A stretch of 64,000 nucleotides of DNA from Rana temporaria (GCF_905171775.1 NC_053499.1:26476526-26540525), one strand, 5' to 3'; shown: positions 32,330 to 44,628, counted from the first letter of the stretch. The notes: a model not told the origin generated them from the sequence alone. Numbers and translations are program-made.

Positions 32330-33460
32330 CATCCTCCCCCTTCCTGTGATGACGGGCGGGGGAATTTTCTCGCCGCACCCGCTGTCACAATTTTAAAACA
32401 GCGTGGCAGTGCGAGGCTCCACCCACCCAGCCACATCATTGACAGTTTCCAGCGAATGAATGAGCCACAAGTACTGTCAGGATAGTGCGGCTGATGGCTG
32501 GCAGTTCTCAATGAACTGAGAGAGCGCTAGTGAGGGCTTTTGTAGTTCATTGATCTTCCTGTTCTCAGCTAACTGCCTGCCCATATTGGCGGTACAGGCA
32601 GACAGTCTGTAGGAGCCCGACATGGCACCCGCAATCTGCTAATCACAGGTTCAATGCTCTGCAGACTCTTTTGAGAAAAAATAAAAATAAATAAAAAAAT
32701 GTTACCTGTTAAAGAAAAAAAAATATGAGCATTTAATTTTTCAAAAAGTGAACTTATCCTTTAGGCGTTCTTCTATACATGTTCATCATTTCTTCTTGCA
32801 TTTTCGCGCATTTTGTACAATTAATCCGATTCCTTGAATATTATTCACAGGCCTGTCTAAAGGAATAAATGTACAGTGCAGTGGTGTGCAGACCCCGGGG
32901 GGCCCAAGGATCCTGCGGTAAGTTTATAAATAGTGGTTTAGCTTTTCATTGTGAATGGACGTCCCCATGTTGACTCACACACACCATTCTTCCTCTACAA
33001 TAATTCTGTTCATTCATTTGTCTTCCTGAATGTGACAACAGCCTTGAAACACAAGCTGCCTCTTTGTAGGCATCATATTAGGACTGTATGTTCTGACAAG
33101 CATTAAAAAAAAAAAAAGTTTCATTTTGTATCATTTGTAAGCAAACTGTATTTTCCTACAAACACAAGGTTGTGTCTTGTGCTTAGGAGATTTTTTTTCC
33201 CCCATGAACTCCTGCAGGCTTATATACAGCGATTCAAACAGGGTGGATAAAAATCAATGATTTTTTTTTTTAGTTTAGGCACAACTGTGCTAAAATTACA
33301 GCTATTGCTGTCACACACACACAAGGATGCCAGAATCTATATTTTGGGTTAAATAGAAATATTGGCGGCAACACTGCTGACTCAGCGTAGTACATCTTTG
33401 ATGACTGACATCTAAACTCCCCACCGATTTATACCGTATACATTCTTGATCAGGGGCTCT
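32330..33460. other. MADD intron, no recognised feature
   Basis: No exon or repeat structure is recognised apart from short A or T runs (33102-33118, 33259-33272). Confidence 0.4.
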
Positions 33461-33464
33461 AAAT

Positions 33465-33770
33465 TCAGAGGCGGCTGGTACTTACATTTTTTTTGGGGGG
33501 CAAACAAACTGAAAAGAAAAACCCCATCAATTGCAGCCACTGTACCCGTCAAAACACAGCTACTGTGCCCATCAATTGCCGACACGGTGGGCATCAATTG
33601 CCGACAGGCCCGACACAGTGCTCATCATATGCCGACACGGTGCCCATCAATTGCAGACAGGCCCGACACGGTGCCCATCAATTGCCGACAGGTAGCGGGT
33701 CAAGGCGATGTCCTCCACGCTCCTCACGGTCTTCTCCTGTCCTCTCTTCCCTGTCCTTTGCTATGATTGG
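33465..33770. repeat. Element with ATCAATTGCCGACACGGTGCCC tandem units
   Basis: CAGAGGCGGCTGGTACTTAC opens the element, then degenerate units of GCCGACACGGTGCCCATCAATT follow (33530-33692). The opening block is the complement of sequence at 41283-41313, so both belong to one family whose interiors became different tandem arrays. Confidence 0.7.
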
Positions 33771-34001
33771 ACACCTGATAGGTGGCATCCAATCACAGCC
33801 CCTGTTCTTTCAGCCAATCAGGTGACAGGTAACAGACCCAACACCTGGTTGGCGGAGAGGCGGTTCAGTGTCAGGAAAGCGAATGAATATTCGCTTTCCT
33901 AACACAATGCTGAGTGAACAGCGGGCACCCTCTGTTCACCTTTTTGGAAACCTACGGCTCTAATCAAGTGCTAAAAAAAATAAAAAAATAAAAATAAAAT
34001 T

Positions 34002-34255
34002 GATTCATGCATTAAATGAATCTGTCTATGGTGGGAGAAAGGTGACAGGAGAGAGGGGGTGGCACCCACGCGCCCTCTATCTATGGTCTATTCATGTGCC
34101 CGACCTCGTATTTGGGCACCTGAATTACAGCTGTAATTCAGGTGCCCAAATACGAGGTCGGGCACATGAATAGACCATAGATAGATTCATGCATTAAATG
34201 AATCTGTCTATGGTGAGAGAGAGGTGACAGGAGAGAGGGGGTGGCACCCGCGCAC
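34002..34255. repeat. Perfect 110-bp palindrome between 72-bp direct repeats
   Basis: The palindrome 34076-34185 is perfect, centred between 34130 and 34131 (ACAG/CTGT) with no loop. It is framed by direct repeats 34002-34073 and 34184-34255 that start GATTCATGCATTAAATGAAT and differ at few positions. Confidence 0.93.
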
Positions 34256-34439
34256 CCTTTATGGACGCATCGCCACTGTCTAAATCCCTCACGTAGAACT
34301 CTAGGGTTCCACAAAACGTTTCTATGGGTTCCTTAAGTGGTGGCGTATTGTCCATAGAACGCTGTCTGTATAGTTCCCAAGCACAATGCCACTTGACAGG
34401 GCGAGTGGTATAACACATATTAACTTCTTTAGATATCTA

Positions 34440-34735
34440 TAAGGGTGCCATTCTTCCCCAATGTTATAGGGCATTCTTACCACTGACCACAAACCTAAGG
34501 GGCATTCTTCCCCTCACTAACCACAATGTAAAGATTCACTTTTCTGAAATGGGAAAATGAGATGGTGCTGCAATCTTTCCTTTGACCACCAATTGAAGGG
34601 GTATTCTTCCTCAGACCGTATATAAATGCAGAAAGGGGCATCAATCTCATGAAAACAAACCACCAATGTAATGGGAAACCTCTTCCACTGACCACCAATG
34701 CAAGGGGCATTTTGGAACTGATCACCAGTACAAGG
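34440..34735. repeat. Degenerate tandem repeat (GGGGCATTCTTCC)
   Basis: Loose repeats of GGGCATTCTT(C/A)CC followed by ACTGACCACCAATG recur about six times at variable spacing. Non-coding. Confidence 0.6.
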
Positions 34736-34982
34736 AAGTCTGTCTATATGGTCTTGATTATTATTTTTCATAAATCCTTTTCTTATATAGGGCAGAAAAA
34801 AAAAAAAAAAAAAAAAGAGAGAAGGGATCCACCTTTGGTGTCAAGTACTCCAACTATACCACTATATTATACATCTATAAATTACTGATCCAACATATAA
34901 AACTTATTGAAATCTGTAATTATAATTCTTAGCCGGCCCACGCCAACTAGCATCCTTCCCATTCCTGTTACCTACCCCTTGA

Positions 34983-35130
<148 letters not shown>

Positions 35131-35409
35131 AGCGGTGTATTTAATCTGCTTCAGTCCAGTCCCCATGTGCCAGACAGCAGTGGCTGCAGGGGAGAGGAGG
35201 GAGTGCCTACGAGTGCGATTATGGCTTCTGGAATTCCCAGCCGAGTGCTCCCTGTTTCCTCCATGCAGCTGCTGCTCACCAACACAAGGGGTCACATGAC
35301 CAGCGCAGAGCTGACTAGGTATATGACTATAAAAGTATCGTTTTTTGGGGGTTTTCTTATACACACACACAGGTTGCAAGGGGTGGGGGACCTCAACTAG
35401 TTAGAACTA

Positions 35410-35785
35410 ATTAGGGCCCATTCACACTACAATGCAGTGCGGGAGAGCCACATTCACATGCGGCTTCCCGTGCGGCATTCCATTCGCACTGCCCTTGCGA
35501 TCTCCTGCGGCTGTCAACTGAAAGTTAACAATGCCCCAAACACAGGTCCCAAAACGCAGCGCGTTTGCTCGTACTAACCAGCATAGTACAAAAAAAACAT
35601 GCAATGCATTTGCTGCGAGTTTCAAAAAGTAGTGCAGGCACTACTTTTAGTGTGGTGCGATTTGAGCCTGTTGAAAATGAATGGGGCTGAAATCACACTG
35701 CACAGAACTGCATGTAAATCACACAGAAGCCGCAGAGCACTCTTGTGCGATGCACATGCAGTTCCTGGTGTGAACGGTCCTTTAG
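35410..35785. mobile_element. Foldback MITE (CATTCACACTAC ends)
   Basis: GGGCCCATTCACACTACAATG at the left and TTCCTGGTGTGAACGGTCC at the right are imperfect inverted ends. Inner motifs include AAAAAGTAGTGCAGGCACTACTTTT. Confidence 0.5.
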
Positions 35786-36041
35786 GCTAGAATTCTACTT
35801 TAAATCTTTGTTAAAAGATGAAGATGGATTTTTGAACAGGGCTAGACCATTTCCTGCTGTAACCCACATTGTGTTAGTGCTATAAAGTGCTTCTGGTCCC
35901 TGACCTAAATTTGCCACACCCGACTCTTCTCACTCATGTCATTGATACACTTTTATTACACCCTACTACTAGTTTCTTACTAGGGATCTAAAGTAGGTCT
36001 GTAAGAGATCAGATCTGTAGCTTTTAATATAAAAGAACCCC

Positions 36042-36106
36042 GACTACCCACCCCTTTACGGCTATGTAAGCGGACATTACATAGCAGTAAAGGGGTGGGT
36101 AGTCAA
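36042..36106. repeat. Long hairpin (about 27-bp stem)
   Basis: GACTACCCACCCCTTTACGG, then CTATGTAA, pairs with the complementary arm ending at about 36103 (TTACATAG...GGGGTGGGTAGT), with one mismatch region and a GCGGAC loop. It is probably the end of a foldback repeat (AACCCTTTAA follows at 36126). Confidence 0.8.
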
Positions 36107-36614
36107 AAAAAAAATTCCTTTACAAACCCTTTAAGCTGGGTATACAAGTACCCCCCCCCCCCAATCAACGTGGGATGCAGGGATCTCCCCTGCATTGTTA
36201 CTGTGTCCTGACAGAATACACAGATCAGCGCTGCAGCCATTGGCTGAAAGTGCTGATTGAGTGCTTCTTTTGCCGCATGACTGTTCCACAGACGGCAAGG
36301 ACACCTCCATTTCTGGCAAAAAAAAAAAACAGGTATTTTCTGTACTTGCTGAAATGTTCTGAAACAAATGCAGTCACTACAATAGAGGAATTGTAAGTCG
36401 CAAAATATAAAAAAATTATTTTTTGGTTTAGATATGTGTTAGATCTTTATAATTGATGGGAGTTTCTACATTGTTTGCCCTTTTCAGCATACTGTCTGAT
36501 GAAAATGAAAGGAATTCTTGAAATAAGTATCTGCCAAATGACATGAGTCATATGATCCAGAGAAGGTCATATTGCGAGCAAGAAAAAAAAAAAAAAGAAA
36601 AGAAGAAGATTTAA

Positions 36615-36986
36615 AATCGAATGCGTACACACAATCGTTTTTTTCCGACGGGAATTCCGCTCAAGCTTGTCTTGCCTACACACGGTCACACCAAATTCCG
36701 CCCGTCAAGAACGCGGTGACGTACAGAGATCAATGAAGTTCAATAGGCAGTTTGGCTCTTCTGCTTGATTCGGAGCATGCGTGTTCTTTTGCACGTCAGA
36801 ATTCCATACAGACGAACGTTTTTTTTCCCCGATTGGATTATTCTCCGTTGGGAAAATAGAGAACCTGCTCTCAAACTTTTGCTGGCAGAAAAAGTCCTGT
36901 GGAGCATACACACGGTCGGAATTCCCGTCCAAAAGCTCACATCTGCCATTTTCCGAGGGGAAACCCGATCGTGTGTACGCGGCATT
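36615..36986. mobile_element. TWA-type MITE (TGCGTACACACAATCG ends)
   Basis: ATGCGTACACACAATCG faces CGATCGTGTGTACGCGGCAT, followed by TTA. The interior has AATTCC/GGAATT motifs like 6487-6866, its closest relative here. Confidence 0.6.
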
Positions 36987-37660
36987 AAGAGTTAATCAGG
37001 TAAATTGTAGTTTTTTTGAAGTATGTCATGAAATTCCACACCCAATGTCCTGCACAGTGGTGACAGCACCAAGTACACATACGGCAGTGTATAACACCCT
37101 CAGGCTGCTAAGTTCTTGTCACCAGCTTCTGTCTGGCTTACTGACTCGGGCAGATTCCGCGATGACAATGCAATACCCACAAGCACGCTTATGCACAATT
37201 GATAAGGAAAGCTTATGTTTAGAAAGTCTCCCGTGTCTGTGACTCCAGGGGAGGGAAGATAGGAGACATCCAGGTAACAGAGAAAGGAAGGCGACGTCAC
37301 TATATAGATTACAGTTCCGATTCAATATGCTTATCCGATTGTTCCGAGTGAGGACAATGGCAGCAAAAAATAAACCTGCCAATAGCTGTAGGTGTCATAA
37401 CTTATTCAAAGCTCATACAGAAAACAAATGTAATCTACTAAATACAAACCATGGTGTGTTGGCGCTGACATCTGGCATGATTAGTATTGTTTAGCTGAAG
37501 GTAAAAAAAAAAAATTCGATTTTTAAAGTTTACCATAGACACAGCCCAACCACCCGCCGGCGCTGCCCCAGCACTCTGCAAACTTTAAGCTTGGCCAAAC
37601 AATGGCGTTTATGTCAATGGCATGCATAGACAGGCTTATATTCCCTGCCGGCCACACTAA

Positions 37661-38043
37661 TGCTGCGTACACACGGTCGTTTTTTGTGATGAAATAAAAC
37701 GACGTTTTTCATCATGAAAAAAATTAAGTGTTTCTAACTTCATCATAAAAAACGACGTTGCCCGCACACATCATTTTCTGCAAATGCTCTAGCAAAGCGC
37801 GGTTACGTACAACAAAAAACGACGGCACTCTGTTCCATTCAAGCTCCCGTCTCATAACTTGCTTCTCAGCATGCCCGGTTTTAAAACGCCATTTAAAACG
37901 TCGTTTTAACCCATAGACAATCATTTTTTATGACACAAAAAACGACATTTTGAAAAACGACATAAAAAATTGAAGCATGTTCGAATGTTTTTTTGGTCTT
38001 TTTTTAGAAGACAAAAAACTATGTGAAGCCCACACACACGGCA
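37661..38043. mobile_element. TAA/TTA-flanked MITE (TGCTGCGTACACACGGTCG)
   Basis: The left end TGCTGCGTACACACGG and right end CACACACACGGCA are imperfect inverted copies, with TAA and TTA outside. The arms are full of AAAAACGAC / GTCGTTTT motifs. Confidence 0.6.
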
Positions 38044-38173
38044 TTAGAGTAGAACTAAAAAAGGCAAAAACATTTGGTTTTTCCCCACTTTGGATAGAGC
38101 AATGTCTCATTGGAGAGATTTCCCCTTACTTCCTGTCTCATAGCCACAACAGGACGCAAGGAGAAATTACTCC

Positions 38174-39151
38174 TTAACCACTAGCCGACCGCCCACCGCC
38201 GTTCTACGTCGGCAGGTCGGCTCGGCTGGGCGAGAGCACGTAGTATGACGTCCTCTCTCCCAGCCGCCACTAGGGGCGCGCGCGCCCCCCCCGACTCCCG
38301 TGCGTGTGCCCGGCGGGCGCGATCGCCGCCGGGCACACGCGATCGCTCGGTACAGAGCGGGGACCGGGAGCTGTGTGTGTAAACACACAGCTCCCGGTCC
38401 TGTCAGCAGGGGAAATGCTGATCTTCGGTTCATACAATGTATGAACCGAGGATCAGTGTTTCCCCTAGTGAGGCCGCCACCCCCCCCACAGTAAGAACAC
38501 ACCCAGGCATACTTAACCCCTTCCCCGCCCCCTAGTGTTAACCCCTTCACTGCCAGTGGCATTTTTATAGTAATCCAATGCATTTTTATAGCACTGATCG
38601 CTATAAAAATGCCAATGGTCCCAAAAATGTGTCAAAAGTGTCCGAAGTGTCCGCCATAATGTCGCAGTACCGAAAAAAAAAAAAAAATCGCTGATCGCCG
38701 CCATTACTAGTAAAAAAAAATATATTAATAAAAATGACATAAAAATACCCCCTATTTTGTAAACGCTATAACTTTTGCGCAAACCAATCAATAAACGCTA
38801 ATTGCGATTTTTTTTTACGAAAAATATGTAGAAGAAAACGTATCGGCCTAAACTGAGGAAAAAAAAAGTTTTTTTATATATTTTTGGGGGATATTATAGC
38901 AAAATGTAAAAAATATTAATTTTTTTCAAAATTGTCGCTCTATTTTTGTTTATAGCGCAAAAACTAAAAACCGCAGAGGTGATCAAATACCACCAAAAGA
39001 AAGCTCTATTTGTGGGAAAAAAAGGACGTCAATTTTGTTTGGGAGCCACGTCGCACGACCGCGCAATTGTCTGTTAAAGCGACGCAGTCCCGAATCGCAA
39101 AAAGTACTCTGGTCTTTGGGCAGCAATATGGTCCGGGGGGTAAGTCGTTAA
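38174..39151. mobile_element. TTAA-bounded element with hairpin train, inverted relative to 18962
   Basis: Borders are TTAACCACTAGCCGACC (38174) and GTAAGTCGTTAA (39151). The right half carries the family block GATCAAATACCACCAAAAGA and GGACGTCAATTTTG in the opposite orientation to 18962-19902. The left half carries a hairpin train (38225-38465). It is followed at once by another TTAA element sharing the TTAA at 39148-39151. Confidence 0.75.
38225..38465. repeat. Second train of consecutive hairpins
   Basis: Stems read directly: about 38225-38265 (GGCTGGG...CCCAGCC), about 38273-38288 (GGGGCGCGCGCGCCCC), 38302-38340 (14-bp perfect stem), 38361-38400 (18-bp perfect stem, 4-nt loop) and 38409-38465 (long stem with small internal loops). 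None shares sequence with the stems at 19578-19901. Confidence 0.92.
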
Positions 39152-39597
39152 AAAGGGGTTGTAAAGGTACAATTTTATTACCTCATTCTTCCATTTATCT
39201 TTTAAATGTTCTCATTTCTTCTGAGAAATCCTCACTTCCTGTTCTTCTGTCTGTAACTCCACACCGTAATGGGAGGCTTTCTCCCTGGTGTGGAGAAAGC
39301 CTCTTGAGAGGGCAAGCAGGAGTGTCAGGACACTCTCTACGTTGCAGATAGAGAAAGGAGCTGTGTGTTGGTGGGCGTCCTGACACTCCTGCTCGCCCCC
39401 TCAAGAGGCTTTCTCCACACCAGGGAGAAAGCCTCCCATTACGGTGTGTAGTTACAGACAGAAGAACAGGAAGTGAGGATTTCTCAGAAGAAATAAGGAC
39501 ATTTAAAAGCAAAATGGAAGGATGAGGTAAGTGAAGGAGGACTGCACTAAGGTAAATGAAGGTATTTATGGAATTTTTACCTTTACAACCCCTTTAA
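39148..39597. mobile_element. TTAA-bounded foldback element
   Basis: TTAAAAAGGGGTTGTAAAGG and CCTTTACAACCCCTTTAA are the inverted ends. Arms of about 180 bp pair across a loop of about 50 bp centred near 39345 (for example GAGGCTTTCTCCCTGGTGTG against CACACCAGGGAGAAAGCCTC). No ORF. Confidence 0.85.
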
Positions 39598-40689
39598 GTG
39601 GTAGTTTAAAAATAAAAAATGAAATAGGTAAGCTTACCCGTAGGTAAAACGAACATCTCCCAAACATGCACAGTTTAGGAGATAGTCTAGCGAGCAGCAG
39701 CCAGTGACATCACCAGTGCATGTGCTCTGAAGGAACGACATACCCGGTCAGAACACAATAGCCCAGTGGGGAGATCGCTGTACTAACATTGCATACTTAG
39801 TTCTTAGCTTCTCGTGTTTTTTTTGTAAACTACCTGTGTGTACCAGGCTTCAGTTGACAGTCAGAGACGGCCTTCTCTCCGCCTCCTGTGTTACTTCAGA
39901 GCCCATAAAAACTCAGGTCTGGGCATCTATAAGACTCATTGAGGGGATCCATACAATACAATACCTTGTAACAATGAGGTGTGGACGGGTTGGTTCCTCA
40001 GGTATGTTTTTGTAAGGCACATTTGTGCTCTGCGGTCTTCATTTTTGAATGCTCGTTTGTGTGCTGCTGCCTTTGGCGCTTTGGTTTTATCTGTTTACAG
40101 GTGCATGCGGCTCCTGATCATACAAGTGTCATGGAAATATAAACATGAGCTTTACCTGCTGCTTACAGAGAGACAATGGAAGTATTCACTGGTTGTCCAA
40201 AGAAGAACTTAAGCTGGTTACACACATTCTGTTGTTTTTGTTCAACCAGCGGGTTAAAAAAAAAAAAAAAAATAACAGATCCCGACATCAACAATGTGTA
40301 ATGCGGGATCTCACTGTACTACTGTATTCTGAGAAAAGGGACCCCCTCCCCCCAGATAATAGGGATCAGTGCTTGCAGCCATTGGTTTTCAAGCAAGAAC
40401 ATCCGACAGAAGCGGATCGATAGAACATAGAACATAAAAAAGGTTTTCTCAAAAGTTACTGAGAACTGCAGTGCTTGCATGTTCTTCAATGAACAAAAAA
40501 CTGCAATATATACAGTATAAAAACACACAAACACACACACACACTCCGCAGCCATCTAATAATCTTCACATATCACAGTAAAAATTCAAACCATGCTAAG
40601 AAGGCTATACTATGAGAGATTAAAAAAATAAAAAAAAAATAAAGGGGGGTGTGTAGTAACTTGTAATAACGAGACTTCCTCTTTATTGT

Positions 40690-41315
40690 TGTCTGATAAT
40701 CCAAGTCATTTTACAGGGAACAGCGGCGACAATGGGCACAGTGGGGACAATTAAAGGGCACAGTGGCTGCGTTTGATGGCATGGCACAGTGGTGCGAATT
40801 GATGGCACAGTGGCTGCATTTGATGGCATGGCACAGTGGTGCAAATTGATGGCACAGTGGCTGCGTTTGATGGCATGGAACAGTGACTGCATTTGATGGC
40901 ATGGAACAGTGGCTGCATTTGATGGCATGGAACAGTGGCTGCATTTGATGGCATGGAACAGTGGTGACAATTGTTGGCATAGTGACTGCATTTGATGGCA
41001 TGGAACAGTGGTGACAATTGATGGCACAGTGGCTGCGTTTGATGGCATGGCACAGTGGTGCAAATTGATGGCACAGTGGCTGCGTTTGATGGCATAAAAC
41101 AGTGACTGCATTTGATGGCATGGAACAGTGGTGACAATTGATGGCACAGTGGCTGCGTTTTATGGCATGGAACAGTGACTGCATTTGATGGCATGGCACA
41201 GTGGTGACAATTGATGGCACAGTGGCTGCATTTGATGGGCACAGTGAGGCTGCAACTTTTTTTTTTTTTTTCGTTTGCGCCCCCCCAAAAATGTTGAGCA
41301 CCAGCCGCCACTGCT
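40690..41315. repeat. Element with GGCACAGTGGCTGCGTTTGAT tandem array
   Basis: Units of about 21-27 bp (GATGGCACAGTGGCTGCGTTT, GATGGCATGGAACAGTGACT) repeat roughly 20 times. The right end CACCAGCCGCCACTG (41299) is the complement of the opening block at 33467. Reading frames rich in Cys-His-Gln across it are artefacts of the repeat. Confidence 0.9.
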
Positions 41316-41437
41316 GCTCACTAAATACGGCCCTCATTTCTGAATGTCCCAAAACATTTTTTTTTATATGTAAATCAGACAAAGAACAGACATCCAAACT
41401 GATGCAACTCATTGCAGAGAGACTATAAATAAACTTA

Positions 41438-43119
41438 CAGTGCCTTAAAGTATTCATACCCCTTGAAATTTTCCAAATTTTGTCATGTTACAACCAAACA
41501 AATGTATTTTATGTGATAGACCAACACAAAGTGGCACAGAATTGTGAAGTGGAAGAAAAATGATAAATAGGGTAACATTATTTACAAATAAATATGTGAA
41601 AATTGTGGGGGGGGGGGCATTTGTATTCAGCCCCCATGAGTCAATACTATATAGAGCCCCCTTTCACGGCAATTACAGCTGCAAGTCTTTTTGGGGATGT
41701 CTCTACCAGCTTTGAACATCTAGAGAGGGACATTTTTGCCCAAAGCACAAGCTCTGTTCGGTAACTTTCTGAACGGAAACTTTCAAGTCTTGCCACAGAT
41801 TCTCATTTGGATTTAGGTCTGGACTTTGACTGGGCCATTCTAACATGAATATACTTTGCTCTAAACCAGGGATATGCAATTAGCGGACCTTTAGAGTCTT
41901 GCTATACCTCATGGGACTTGTAGTTCTGCAACAGCTGGAGGTCCGCTAAATTGAAAATCCCTGATCTAAACCATTCCATTGTCGCTCTGGCTGTATGTTT
42001 AGGGTTGTTGTCCTGCTGGAAGGTGTTCCTTCACCCCAATCTCAAGTCTTTTTGCAGACTCTAACAGGTTTTCTTCTAAGTTTGCCCTGTATTTGGCTCC
42101 ATCCATCTTTCCCCATCAACTCTGACCAGCTTCCCTGACCCTGCTGAAGAAAAGCATCAGCAAGACATGATCCCATCACCACCATGTTTCACGGTTGGGA
42201 TGGTGTGTTCAGGGTGATGTGCAGTGTTAGTTTTCCGCCATACATAGCGTTTTTCTTTTAGGTCAAAAAGTAAAATTTTGGTCTCATCTGACCCGAGCAC
42301 CTTCTTCCACATGTTTGCTGTGTCCCCCACGTGGCTTCTCGCAGACTGGAAACAGGACTTCTTATGGCTTTCTTTTAACAATGGCTTTCTTCTTGCCACT
42401 CTTCCATAAAGGCCAGATTTGTGGAGTGAACAACTAATAGTTGTCCTGTGGACAGATTCTCCCACCTGAGCTGTGGATCTCTGGAACTCCTCCAGAGTTC
42501 CCATGGACCTCTTGGCTGCTTCTCCGATTAATTTTCTCCTTGCCCGGCCTGTCAGTTTAGGTGGACGGCCACGTCTTGGTAGGTTTGCAGTTGTGCCATA
42601 CTCTTCCCATTTTCAGATGATGGGATTGAACAGTGCTCTCTTCAAAGCTTGGGATTTTTTTTTTTTTCCATCTTTTTAATAACCTAACCCTGCTTCAAAC
42701 TTCTCCATAACTTTATCCCTGACCTGTCTGGTGTGTTCCTTGGCCTTCAAATTCTCCAGCCCTCAACCTCCAAGGACTTCACAGAACAGGTGTATTTATA
42801 CTGAGATTAAATTACGCACAGGTGGATATTTACTAATTAGGTGACTTCTTAAGGCAATTGGTTCCACTAGATTTTAGTTAGGGGTATCAGAGTAAAACGG
42901 GGGCTGAATACAAATGCACAGCACACTTTTTAGATATTTGTATAGAAAAAAATAAAAATTGAAAACCATTTATCATTTTCCTTCCACTTCACAATTATGT
43001 GCCACTTTGTGTTGGTCCATCACATAAAATCCCAATAAAAGACAGACATTCACGTTTTTGGTTGTAACATGACAAAGTGTGGAAAATTTCAAGGGGTATG
43101 AATACTTTAAAAGGCACTG
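41438..43119 (-). mobile_element. Tc1-like DNA transposon, degenerate
   Basis: Inverted ends CAGTGCCTTAAAGTATTCAT (41438) and its complement ending at 43119 share more than 50 aligned bases with small differences. The size of about 1.68 kb is typical. Minus-strand translation shows Tc1 transposase pieces: LEEFQRSTAQVG, SGLYGRVARRKPLL, NMWKKVLGSDETK (catalytic Asp region) and HHPEHTIPTVKHGG. The N-terminal helix-turn-helix region and C-terminus are broken by frameshifts and an A-run (42653-42666). A small hAT MITE is nested at 41867-41963. Inactive. Confidence 0.93.
41867..41963. mobile_element. 97-bp hAT MITE nested in the Tc1-like element
   Basis: Inverted ends CAGGGATATGCAATTAGCGG and the complement of CCGCTAAATTGAAAATCCCTG are flanked by CTCTAAAC (41859-41866) and ATCTAAAC (41964-41971), an 8-bp duplication with one mismatch. 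The core GGGACTTGTAGTTCTGCAAC is shared with about 49780-49890. Confidence 0.8.
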
Positions 43120-43436
43120 CATCTGACCCACTATTATACAATATGGTTAATACATTAAATGAATTGTTCCAGCTTGCCTATCCAAGTACCTGCACAGTAT
43201 ATATGGGGACATCTGATGCTTAATGGGGAGATCGTCTTCTATGGACTTCCTTGCAAGGTACCTGTGCGTGTGCTGCAGACGTCGTTCGGATATGACAATG
43301 ATCCATTTTAAATATGTGTTGTTATTATACAAAGCCTTATCTATGTATTTTAGATAGTGAGACCTGTTCCTTCCAACAATCCCTGAAAAGGGTCCAAAGG
43401 TCCCCAGGGCCCCGGATGGCTACCCCCCCCTTTTTT

Positions 43437-43558
<122 letters not shown>

Positions 43559-43599
43559 GTGTAAGGGGCCCAGAGGTCCCCAGGGCAACCCCCCCCCCC

Positions 43600-44628
43600 C
43601 CAATTCGTGGCACACCCCCACCCCGCTTCTCAATTAGCGGCGGCACCCCCCCCGCTTCTTAATCTGAGGCCCCCCCTCCCCCTCCCGGACCCATGCCTGA
43701 AGCTGTGTAAGGGGCTCCACAATTCCTGATGGCGGCCCTGGTAATGTAATGTCATAAATAAAATATAATTTTTTATATTTTCTACTGTCCAATGTGCCTC
43801 TAAAGTCCGACCCTGGTCTATTCCTTGCCCATTTTTTTTATCTAAAAATTACTATTATACCATACCAAGGATTAGTTCATACTTGTGATGCTCTCTGAAG
43901 AGCGATACACATTCAGATCACTCTCCAGGGAGCATATGACAGGCAGCGAGGTGGTTTGGCATTGCCTCCTCACTGCCTGTTTGAATTTACTTGAATGGGT
44001 CATGCTCAGCGGGTGGTAGTGCCCCGACAAGCGCAAAAGGGGTGCAATTCCTGAGGCAGCACAAAGCATGGTGGACGCAGCATGTGTATACTACCAGATG
44101 CTGCCTTCCCACCTAAAGGGGGGGTGGCTCAACTGTGGGGGTTTTCCACACCCCAACTGCAGTGTAAATAAACCCTTTACAACTCCTTGTTTATCAAGCA
44201 GTGGATGTGACATTCAAACATTTACTTCAGATGAAGCAATTTAAAAACATATGCACCAAAAACATACATCTGCAGTGAATGTCTAGTAAATGCCACATTC
44301 ACCGCTTTATAAATGGGCTCCCCCTGAACTGCAAGGGTTAAATTCTCATTTATGCCTAGGGTACCCGTAACTAAAACATGTACTTACAATTCCTCACTCT
44401 CCCCGCAGGTGGCGCTCTCCTCTTCTCCCTGATGATCCAGTTGGGGTGGGGAGGGTCCCTCTGCATCCCGTTTCTTCAGTGCGCAGGTGCCAGTGACATT
44501 GGTGCATGCAGATACAGTAAATATCTCCTAAACGGTGCAGGTTTAGGAGAAATTCACGGTACCTACAGGTAAGCCTTAATATAGGCCTATCTGTAGGTAA
44601 ACGTGGTTATATAGTGTTTAAAACCACT
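43600..44628. other. Large MADD intron, unassigned
   Basis: C-rich at 43590-43690, then unremarkable. Some GTAGGTAA/TTACCTAC-type repeat ends lie near 44560-44600. No exon is seen. Confidence 0.35.

Noticed and set aside
40683..41457. ORFs of 154 to 248 codons rich in Cys-His-Gln that look faintly like zinc-finger repeats.
   Set aside because: They are three-frame translations of the same degenerate 21-27-bp tandem array; there is no Cys2His2 spacing.
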